DNA of 21,647 bases from an uncultured Oscillospiraceae bacterium (GTDB lineage Bacteria > Bacillota > Clostridia > Oscillospirales > Ruminococcaceae), in the NCBI GenBank assembly GCA_910587135.1, contig CAJULF010000046.1, positions 1-21,647 of the forward strand, given 5' to 3'. Position 1 is the stretch's first letter. The number at the start of each line of letters is the position of its first letter. Positions 15,647 through 21,647 of the stretch are shown in pieces. Below the pieces are notes generated by a model, which was not told the origin of the DNA, made no database searches, and was given only the letters and a program-made list of their open reading frames with translations. Both the position numbers and the translations under genes were made by a program.

Positions 15647-17147
15647 AGAGTCTGAATATCAAACCGTGTAAATGGCAATGATACCCACAAGGAAGTGAGG
15701 TATGTAAAATGAAAAAAACACACGGAATGGACGAAAGAGAAGTGGAATTGGCAAGGCTGCTGATAGCAGAATGCCATACGACGGGAGACATTCAGGCGAA
15801 GCTAAAAAAGCTGTTTGCCGGAACGATCGAACAGATGCTTGAAGCCGAAATGGATGATCACTTAGGTTATGAGAAGAACTCCGTTAAAGGGAATAATAGT
15901 GGAAACAGTCGAAACGGCTACGGGAAAAAGACGATCAGCAGAAATTACGGCGAATGTGAGATAGCGGTTCCGCGCGACAGGAACGGCGAATTTGAGCCGA
16001 AAATCATCGAAAAGCGACAGACAATAACCGACAAGATATAACAGAACATTATGGTAATGTATGCTAAAGGAATGCCGCAACGTGATATTGAAGATACATT
16101 AAAGAATATTTACGGAATTGATATCTCGCAGGGGCTTATCTCGCAAATAACCGACAAAATCCTGCCCGAGGCCAACGAGTGTCAGAACCGACCGTTGGAA
16201 GCGGTTTACCCAATCATTTTCTTTGACGGGATCGTGTTTAATTCGCGCAAGGACAAGAAGATCGTAACGAAGTGCGTGTACTCGGTTTTAGGCATAAATA
16301 TGGAGGGCAAGAAAGAAGTTCTCGGCACTTGGATCTCAGAAAGCGAGTCCGCAAGCTTCTATGCAAGCATCTGTTCCGACCTTAAAAGCCGTGGCGTTAA
16401 GGATATTTTCATAGCTTGTCACGACAACCTTACGGGGCTTTGCGATGCGATAAACGCGAATTTTCCGAAGAACAAAAATCAGCTTTGCACAGTTCATCAG
16501 ATTCGCAACAGCTGCAAGTTTGTGCCGTACAAAGACAGAAAAGCGGTATGCGCCGATCTGAAGAAAATTTACAGCGCCGCGAACCTCGATGAAGCCGAAT
16601 TCGCTAAGGAAGAATTCCGCGAAAAATGGGACAAGAAATATCCGGATATCTTGAAATCGTGGGACAAAAATTGGGCTGAGCTTACGGTATTTTTCGAATA
16701 TCCGCAGGAGATCGGGAAGATAATATATACGACAAATGCCGTCGAAAGCTACCACAGAATAGTAAGAAAATTTACTGAGTCCAAGGCGATCTTTCCCACC
16801 GACAACTCTATCCGAAAGGTAATTTATATGAGCGTTTCCGTGATATCTAAAAAATGGACAATGCCGGTACGTGATTGGGGCTTGGCTTACGCACAATTTT
16901 CGATATATTTCGAGGACAGATTCGCAGCTTAAGGTATTCGAGGGCTCTGCACTCGAGTTCCCGAGGTTTATCCACTTGATGATACCGGTGAAGTAAGAAA
17001 AGCAGCAAATTTTCTCTGTTGCTCTTCACCGTATATCTTGCAGTTGCGTTGGGGCGCTCCTCAGCGTTGCCCTGTTTGACTGCGTTTTTATTATTGCATT
17101 GTTTTTTAGGGTTTATTCCCGTTTACACAGTTTATTTTTCAGACCCC
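15647..17147 (+). mobile_element. IS256-family insertion sequence, inactivated
   Basis: Imperfect terminal inverted repeats frame a transposase frame of about 1.2 kb. The left end, from about 15647, reads AGAGTCTGAATATCAAACCG. The right end read inward from 17147 gives GGGGTCTGAAAAATAAACTG. Matching continues through GTGTAAA(T/C)GG. No 8-9 bp target duplication is visible (GAGTTAAG-like left flank, GCTTTGGC right flank), which suggests age or rearrangement. About 215 noncoding bases follow the transposase, with a hairpin near 16989-17030 (GGTGAAG with CTTCACC). The next 100 bases to the GNAT gene show nothing recognisable. Confidence 0.8.
15709..16932 (+). pseudogene. IS256-family transposase broken by an in-frame TAA
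   Basis: One continuous frame reads as a 407-codon transposase except for a TAA at 16039-16041, in the segment ITDKI-stop-QNIMVMYAKGM. Both halves align with a single IS256-type protein of normal length. The N-terminal part has the EAEMDDHLGY and NSRNGYGKKT segments. The second part has the DDE residues: Asp in IIFFDGIVF, Asp in FIACHDNLTG and Glu in TTNAVESYHR. LCTVHQIRNSCKFV and IIYTTNAVES are also typical. A one-base change of GAA, AAA or CAA to TAA would explain the stop. The second half alone, with an ATG at 16051, lacks the DNA-binding region, so the element is probably immobile. AAGGAAGTGAGG precedes the start. Confidence 0.9.
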
Positions 17148-17249
17148 GCTTTGGCGAATCTGATCTTAGCTGACAGACCCTGTTTGGCAGCTTGATTCAG
17201 TGCGTACTGTGAACGGAATTTAGCAATGCTGTACTCCGCCTTAGTGCTG

Positions 17250-18161
17250 TTATTTGGGACGGCGAATTTTTACTCCATTGTGCGTTGTTGCCTCAATTTC
17301 TTTTTCCCAATCATACACTTCCGAAGAAAGTGTAAACCCAATTCGGAAATAAAACTCTTGGTCGGAAATAACAATGGCACGCTTAGCACCACGTGCATTT
17401 GCACGGGTACATGCTTCGTAAACAACCGCTTTTGCCAAACCTTGCTTTCTGTGCTTGGGGACGGTTGCAACAGGTTCAACATAGGCGGTGCTGCCCGTTG
17501 AGTACCACAATCCACAGTGTGCACAATATTCGTTATTGGTAATTGCAAAGGTTTTCAGGTCTTCATTTGCATGGGGGATACGCTTTAAAAATTCATCTTC
17601 CCATTTATCGGGGATACACTCGTTGTCAAAGCCCTTATGAATCACCAATTGGTATTGCCATGGGTCTGCAACAAATCCCTGCGGACTCATAGTATACGCA
17701 TCAGGCATACTATATTCTAACGGATTGGACAAATCCAGTGATAAAATGCAAGCACATCTATGCTTCTTCTCAAACCCTTTTTCCTGCAGTATCTGGCAAA
17801 GAACCACATCATTGGCGTTTGCCTTAATGACTGCGCCATTGCTTTCGTCTTCAAGGACAGTATCAACCATGCGCTCAAGCAGCCCCTTATCTGAACTTGT
17901 GTGAATCAAGTATACTCGGTCATCGTAGCATGTGTCATAAGTAGTCAAACCCACGATTGCGCCATTTTCATTCTTGAACATAACGATACTGGTCAACTTA
18001 TCTTCGTCAAGGTAGCTATGTGCATGCATCCATTCAAAGCGACCCCAATGAAAATGCTCGTTGTATTCCAGCTTTTCCGCTTCCAAAAGGAACTGGTAGA
18101 TACCTTCGTACTGTTCATTGAAGCGCTGGCAGTTTTTATACCGCTCTATCCTGTATTCCAT
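17250..18161 (-). CDS. GNAT-family acetyltransferase (two-part)
   Basis: The product of about 303 residues has a C-terminal GNAT acetyl-CoA domain. It contains YVEPVATVPKHRKQGLAKAVV, whose pyrophosphate-binding loop RKQGLAKA matches the Q/RxxGxG/A motif, and FYFRIGF typical of the last strand. The N-terminal half (IVGLTTYDTC to QILQEKGFEKKHRC) looks like a second, degenerate GNAT fold, as in tandem GNAT proteins. The substrate is unknown. ATG codons lie at 18167 and 18161. The second is favoured because GAGGAG then stands about eight bases upstream instead of two. A TTGAAA-17-TATAAT promoter is at 18221-18249, and the short leader holds two overlapping hairpins. Base composition is more AT-rich than murD, and insertion sequences lie on both sides. 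Confidence 0.85.
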   Translation of the reverse strand: MEYRIERYKNCQRFNEQYEGIYQFLLEAEKLEYNEHFHWGRFEWMHAHSYLDEDKLTSIVMFKNENGAIVGLTTYDTCYDDRVYLIHTSSDKGLLERMVDTVLEDESNGAVIKANANDVVLCQILQEKGFEKKHRCACILSLDLSNPLEYSMPDAYTMSPQGFVADPWQYQLVIHKGFDNECIPDKWEDEFLKRIPHANEDLKTFAITNNEYCAHCGLWYSTGSTAYVEPVATVPKHRKQGLAKAVVYEACTRANARGAKRAIVISDQEFYFRIGFTLSSEVYDWEKEIEATTHNGVKIRRPK

Positions 18162-18174
18162 TTTCATATCTCCT

Positions 18175-18215
18175 CGTCAAATCCCGATTTATCGGGCAGA
18201 TTAACTGCCCTCATT
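18175..18215 (-). promoter_or_regulatory. GNAT leader with two mutually exclusive hairpins
   Basis: On the minus strand the leader contains GGGCAGttaatCTGCCC and, sharing its CCC, CCCGATaaATCGGG. Only one can form at a time. They lie between the -10 at 18221-18226 and the ribosome site, so they could influence translation or merely protect the 5' end. Confidence 0.4.
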
Positions 18216-18220
18216 AGCCC

Positions 18221-18249
18221 ATTATACCACATATTTCCACATTTTTCAA
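18221..18249 (-). promoter_or_regulatory. Strong promoter of the GNAT gene
   Basis: On the minus strand TTGAAA (18249-18244), a 17-bp spacer and a perfect TATAAT (18226-18221) are present. The start codon is about 60 bases downstream. Confidence 0.8.
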
Positions 18250-18294
18250 CTACTTTTCCAATCAAATTCTCATCGGCACTGTTGTGTTACAATA

Positions 18295-19453
18295 GATGTG
18301 AGACAAAAAGTATAGAAAAAGTGGCTGAGAACTGTTAAAATAAAGTTACCACACTCCAAATAACAGAAATGAACTCAACCACTATGGAACATTATAGCAC
18401 AAAAAATCGGAATTGTCCACACCTGATTGCAACAAAAATGAAAGCAGTTGAATTATTTAGGCATACACACGACGTTGAATATGTTATGTGCAAGTACCAT
18501 GTCGGCAGAGCTTCAGTGTACCGCTGGAACAAGCAGTATGATGGAACACGCCAATCCATGGAGAACAAGTCCCACAAACCGAAAACGCAGCACCCCAACG
18601 CCAACACCGAGCAGGAACTCAAATGGATAAGGGACTATTGCAGACGAAATCCCAACATTTCGGTGTGTGAACTGTACGGCAAGCTTCGGGAGGACAAGGC
18701 ATACTCGCGGCATCCGGGTTCGCTTTATCGCGTATTTGTATGACCGGGATTGAGGAAGAAGCCGGAATTCACCAAGAAGAAAAGTCGCCATATAGGAAAA
18801 TACGACACACCCGAGAAATTCGGCGAAAAGTGGCAGATGGACGTGAAGTACGTTCCGATCGCTTGCTACGCAGGTAAAGACGGCGAGAAATTCTACCAAT
18901 ACACTATGATTGACGAGGCTTCCCGTGAACGATTTATTTTCCCTTACAAGGAACAAAGCGGCTTCTCGACAGTCGACTTTGTTAAGAGGGCGATCACCTG
19001 TTTCGGATATGCTCCCAAGGTGCTTCAAACGGATAACGGTGCGGAATTTAAAAATTTCAGCCGAACGAAGATGGTACATATCTTAGATAAATTTTGCCTT
19101 GAACATGTGATAGAGCACATACTGATCCGACCTCATACCCCAGGCACAATGGCAAAGTAGAACGCAGCCATCGCAGCGATCAAGAGCGCTTTTACGATCA
19201 TCTGAGCCTTTACTCCTATAATAATCTGCTTGTACAGATGAAACGGTATATGCGCCGCTCAAACCGTATTCCGATGCCCATTCTTAGCCGGATGTCTTCG
19301 ATTGCCAAGAGGCGTGAGCCGGAAGCTGCCGAATAGCCGCCCGAAATTGTGCCGCCTCCGTTCGTGCTGCGCCCTTTCTCCGGCGGCACAGTTTCGCTAT
19401 ACCAACTTTGTTTCGGCTCTCAAAATATTTTTTTAGAAATTTTGTCTCACATC
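18295..19453 (+). mobile_element. IS481-like insertion sequence, inactivated
   Basis: Both ends read GATGTGAGACAAAA inward (18295-18308 and 19440-19453): 14 perfect bases, then a looser match. Between them is one decayed integrase-type transposase. No target duplication is seen outside the repeats. The tail after the gene holds GTGCCGCC and GGCGGCAC, able to pair near 19354-19388. The left end lies about 45 bases upstream of the GNAT promoter, and the right end about 45 bases upstream of the tRNA-Ser promoter. Confidence 0.8.
18369..19336 (+). pseudogene. IS481-like DDE transposase with a nonsense codon and a frameshift
   Basis: The frame starts with a helix-turn-helix region (VEYVMCKYHVGRASVYRWNKQYDG) and is stopped by TGA at 18741-18743. 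It then continues in the same frame through WQMDVKYVP (first catalytic Asp) and VLQTDNGAEF (second Asp), then ends at 19158-19160. There, near 19140, one C appears to be lost from the expected RPHTPRHNGKVER. Reading on in the shifted frame gives HNGKVERSHRSDQERFYDH with the catalytic Glu, and ends at TAG 19334-19336. Two independent lesions make it a clear pseudogene. The D-D-E spacing and the RPHTP...HNGKVERSHR block fit IS481-type rve transposases rather than two-frame IS3 elements. Confidence 0.85.
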
Positions 19454-19497
19454 ATTGACAAAAGTACATTAAATTTCATAAAAATTTTAAAAAGCCC

Positions 19498-19526
19498 TTG
19501 ACTTATTAAATATAAAGTGATATAAT
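19498..19526 (+). promoter_or_regulatory. Promoter of tRNA-Ser
   Basis: TTGACT (19498-19503), exactly 17 bp, and a perfect TATAAT (19521-19526) lie about 25 bases before the tRNA. Confidence 0.85.
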
Positions 19527-19551
19527 ATTGAGTGTTGTAGTTGATATAGTT

Positions 19552-19640
19552 GGAGAAGTATCGAAGTGGTCATAACGAGGCGGTCTTGAAAACCGTTTGG
19601 GGGAAACCCCACAAGGGTTCGAATCCCTTCTTCTCCGCCA
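19552..19640 (+). tRNA. tRNA-Ser(UGA), CCA encoded
   Basis: The acceptor stem GGAGAAG pairs with CTTCTCC, followed by G and an encoded CCA at 19638-19640. The anticodon loop CTTGAAA sits on a CGGT/ACCG stem and gives anticodon TGA at 19587-19589. The long variable arm GGGG-aaa-CCCC is the class II mark of serine tRNA. The T arm AAGGG-TTCGAAT-CCCTT is complete. Confidence 0.97.
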
Positions 19641-19641
19641 T

Positions 19642-19692
19642 AATCGAACACCACCTGTGATACAATGGGAATCGCAGGTGGTGTTCGATTTT
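19642..19692 (+). terminator. Terminator of tRNA-Ser
   Basis: A perfect 16-bp stem, AATCGAACACCACCTG (19642-19657) with CAGGTGGTGTTCGATT (19675-19690), starts directly after the CCA. A TTTTACTTTT tail follows. Downstream to 19856 the AT-rich spacer has no convincing gene; an 8-codon ATG frame after AGAGGA near 19708 is too short to support. Confidence 0.85.
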
Positions 19693-19856
19693 ACTTTTAA
19701 AAGAGGAATATGTTATGATTAGAATCTTGCCAATAACATGATGGAACTGGAATGGTGTGCATTCCGTATCAAAGCAGGTCGATCCTTTCATAAAAATGCT
19801 ATAAAAGTATATATTTGTAAAATTTTTCAGGTGTTCATTTTTACGGAGGAAATCTT

Positions 19857-20657
19857 ATGATCATTAATAGTCTGGAATGGACATTTGATACAGTAGCCTC
19901 TGCGTATGAGAAGCTCAGACCCGGGTATGTTGAGGAACTGTACCATAAGCTATTTGAGTATGCCGCCATCAGTGATTCGAGCAGGGTCGTTGAGGTTGGC
20001 ATAGGTGCAGGGCAGGCTTCGCTTCCCATATTGCGCACAGGCTGTGAACTGACCGCTGTTGAATACGGTGAGCATTTTTCCGAATTGTGCGCGAAAAAAT
20101 TCAAGGGCTATCCTAAATTTTCGGTTATAACAAGCAAATTTGAGGATACAGACTTTGAGAACAACGCGTTTGATCTGGTGTATTCCGCTTCCGCATTCCA
20201 CTGGATTCCGGAGAAAATAGGATACGAAAAGGTTTTTTCTATGCTGAAAAGCGGCGGCACATTCGCGCGGTTCGCCAATCACCCCTACCGCGACAAGGGC
20301 AATCCCACACTGTCGCAGGAAATTGACCTCATATATGATGAGTATTACTATACATACCATAACCGTGAACGGGAAACCCTGCGCGAATACGACAAAGATC
20401 CGGCTCGCAGCAGAGCGCTTATCGCAGAAAAATACGGATTTACGGATATTGAATACGCCATGTTCCACAGAACGCGGACATTTTCCGCAACAGAGTATAC
20501 GTCCCTGCTCGGCACGTATTCCGATCATATTGTCATTGAGGAAACGATAAGGAACGAGTTTTTCTCGGAGATCGAAAAAGCAGTCAACAAACACGGAGGC
20601 TTGATAACGATTTATGATACGATAGATTTGCAGCTTGCAAGAAAGCCTAATAACTGA
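19857..20657 (+). CDS. Class I SAM-dependent methyltransferase (Methyltransf_11 type)
   Basis: The 266-residue protein has the AdoMet-binding motif I VVEVGIGAGQASLPIL (44-59), with an acidic residue ending strand 2 (ELTAVEYG), then FDLVYSASAFHWIPE as motif IV with a post-motif aromatic segment, and MLKSGGTFARF. This places it with small-molecule methyltransferases of the Methyltransf_11/UbiE-like type. The substrate cannot be told; the C-terminal half is charged and not informative. GGAGGAAA lies just before the ATG. The dut gene follows 40 bases downstream on the same strand and may be co-transcribed. No DNA-binding or RNA-binding domain is seen, so it is not an obvious modification enzyme of nucleic acids. 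Confidence 0.88.
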   Translation: MIINSLEWTFDTVASAYEKLRPGYVEELYHKLFEYAAISDSSRVVEVGIGAGQASLPILRTGCELTAVEYGEHFSELCAKKFKGYPKFSVITSKFEDTDFENNAFDLVYSASAFHWIPEKIGYEKVFSMLKSGGTFARFANHPYRDKGNPTLSQEIDLIYDEYYYTYHNRERETLREYDKDPARSRALIAEKYGFTDIEYAMFHRTRTFSATEYTSLLGTYSDHIVIEETIRNEFFSEIEKAVNKHGGLITIYDTIDLQLARKPNN

Positions 20658-20696
20658 AAGACTTCCCTATCATTGAAAGGAAAAACGGAGGACAAA

Positions 20697-21188
20697 ATGA
20701 AACGTATAGCACGGTTTGAAAAGGTGAGCCTTAAGCAGTTCTTAGAGGGCTGCGAGCGTGAAAACGCGGAGGAGATATACAGCGGCATTAAGCCTCCCGC
20801 GCGCGCCACAAGCGGTTCGGCGGGATACGATATTTTCACGCCCTACGATATCAGGCTTGCCCCCAACGAAACCGTTAAAATCCCAACGGGAATACGGGTA
20901 ATGATAGAAGACGGCTGGGTTCTGAAGATCTATCCGCGCAGCGGACTGGGATTCAAATACCGCTTACAACTCAACAACACTGTCGGCATTATCGACAGCG
21001 ACTACTGCAATTCCGACAACGAGGGACATATTTTCATAAAAATAACTAATGACACCAACGAGGGAAAGACCATTGAAATTCCCGCGGGAACGGCTTTTGC
21101 GCAGGGAATTTTCGTGGAGTACGGCATAACCTACGACGACAACGCGGAGGGCGTCAGAAACGGCGGTTTCGGCAGCACATCAAAATAG
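20697..21188 (+). CDS. dut: Deoxyuridine 5'-triphosphate nucleotidohydrolase (dUTPase)
   Basis: The 163-residue protein contains all five motifs of trimeric dUTPases: GSAGYDIFTP (40-49), PRSGLG (80-85), NTVGIIDSDYC (94-104), GTAFAQGIFV (131-140) and RNGGFGSTS (154-162). It hydrolyses dUTP to dUMP and pyrophosphate, keeping uracil out of DNA and feeding dTMP synthesis. The ATG at 20697 is chosen because CGGAGG lies seven bases upstream. The frame opens earlier at a TTG (20673) without a site. Motif 3 is followed by a short insertion (NSDNEGH) compared with the common DSDYRGE form. A hairpin lies just after the stop, and repeat copy C begins there. Confidence 0.95.
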   Translation: MKRIARFEKVSLKQFLEGCERENAEEIYSGIKPPARATSGSAGYDIFTPYDIRLAPNETVKIPTGIRVMIEDGWVLKIYPRSGLGFKYRLQLNNTVGIIDSDYCNSDNEGHIFIKITNDTNEGKTIEIPAGTAFAQGIFVEYGITYDDNAEGVRNGGFGSTSK

Positions 21189-21193
21189 ATCAA

Positions 21194-21213
21194 ACGCGGC
21201 TGTCAAGCCGCGT
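21194..21213 (+). terminator. GC-rich hairpin after dut, weak terminator
   Basis: ACGCGGCT (21194-21201) pairs with AGCCGCGT (21206-21213) around GTCA, six bases after the dut stop. There is no T run, because repeat copy C begins at the very next base. The repeat may have displaced the T tract. Confidence 0.5.
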
Positions 21214-21605
21214 CAGACTGTATATAAAGATTGACCTGAAATAGATTATTTAGAAAAATTTCAAAATTTCCGTTAGTCATATTCCGTTACGCTGCGCTTC
21301 AAAAGTTTTGCGCAAAGTTCAGCGAAATGCAATATAGCAGAACATCCATGTTGCGCAAAACTTGGCATGTCTAACGGAAACCGAGCACATTTGCCCAATG
21401 GCAAATGTACTCTCAGCTTGTAGAAAAAGCCTATTTGCCGCGTAATGTCGGCGCATGAAATTTCAAAAAGCGTCATAATTTGCTGTGCAAATTATGACCG
21501 GTTTCCGCAAACGCGCGGAGTGAGCGCAGCGAACGGCGCGTGCTTGCGGAAATTTTGAAATTTTTTTAAATAATCCGCTTTAGGTCAACCTTTATATAGT
21601 GTCTC
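21214..21605. repeat. Structured repeat family, copy C (two copies head to head)
   Basis: C1 (21214-21413) runs left to right. It has end CAGACTGTATATAAAG, arm AAATTTCAAAA, a type-2 large hairpin (21267-21276 with 21371-21380; inner 13-bp stem 21303-21315 with 21351-21363) and a small hairpin at 21383-21412. C2 (21414-21605) is inverted. It has end CAGCTTGTAGAAAAAG, and a small hairpin with 12 perfect pairs, GTCATAATTTGC (21472-21483) with GCAAATTATGAC (21487-21498). Its type-1 large hairpin is 21505-21517 with 21537-21549, and its terminal end reads ACTATATAAAGG inward. C1 lacks its own right arm, so the outer AT-rich arms of C1 and C2 now pair with one another. The last 40 bases of the window beyond it show no recognisable gene. 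Confidence 0.85.
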
Positions 21606-21647
21606 CTCAAGAACCCATAAAGCCTGAAGCAAAGACAAAAACAGACA

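Noticed and set aside
16051..16932. A separate 293-residue transposase gene starting at ATG 16051.
   Set aside because: It is in the same frame as the part before the TAA, with only three sense codons between the stop and the ATG, and it lacks the N-terminal DNA-binding region.
4868..21605. CRISPR array or phage attachment sites as an explanation of the repeats.
   Set aside because: Copies are kilobases apart, in both strand orientations, with internal hairpins and no spacer pattern, cas genes or integrase.
21606..21647. Possible start or end of a gene at the right edge.
   Set aside because: Short open readings exist on both strands, but about 40 bases are not enough to tell coding from noncoding sequence.

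Overview
The window looks like a chromosomal segment of a low-to-medium GC Gram-positive anaerobe in the Clostridia, most likely a Ruminococcus-like member of the Oscillospirales. This rests on the YfhO/CsbB-like envelope pair, the DUF4097 operon, an EFR1-type flavodoxin-ferredoxin, acetate kinase, TmcAL, and strong TTGACA-17-TATAAT promoters with AGGAGG ribosome sites. The genus is inference; no rRNA or marker phylogeny is available here.

Layout. Bases 1-248 hold two terminators. Bases 249-6789 are a minus-strand operon with a good promoter at 6827-6855. Its order is a small acidic membrane protein, a DUF4097 protein, YjbQ, a CsbB/GtrB-like GT2 glycosyltransferase, and a giant YfhO-family protein overlapping the GT2 by ATGA. 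Bases 7126-8328 are ackA (minus), with a terminator at 6881-6908. Bases 8329-8863 hold two divergent promoters and a 161-bp palindromic MITE-like element. The plus strand then carries tmcAL, a DUF4380-like gene, a MurL-type epimerase, an AT-rich EFR1 ferredoxin gene, a MurD2-type ligase and a small unknown gene. A broken IS256-family element, a GNAT acetyltransferase (minus) and a broken IS481-like element follow. The window ends with tRNA-Ser(UGA), a SAM methyltransferase and dUTPase.

How the genes work together. MurD2 and MurL would form the alternative route to D-Glu in peptidoglycan: L-Glu is added to UDP-MurNAc-L-Ala, then epimerised. The GT2 and YfhO would form a polyprenyl-phosphate-sugar synthase and GT-C transferase pair that decorates a surface polymer.

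Main discovery. The intergenic spaces are repeatedly occupied by a structured repeat family of about 190 bp. Copies lie at 4868-5012, 6910-7101, 10161-10352, 13781-13957 and a double copy at 21214-21605, with a doubtful relic at 8755-8841. Each good copy has near-inverted ends, an AAATTTCAAAA/TTTTGAAATTT outer stem, and two inner hairpins that form a three-way junction. The small hairpin keeps 12 bp of pairing through compensating base changes. The large hairpin exists in two exchangeable versions. All four single copies point the same way relative to surrounding transcription, and two end at the ribosome binding site of the next gene.
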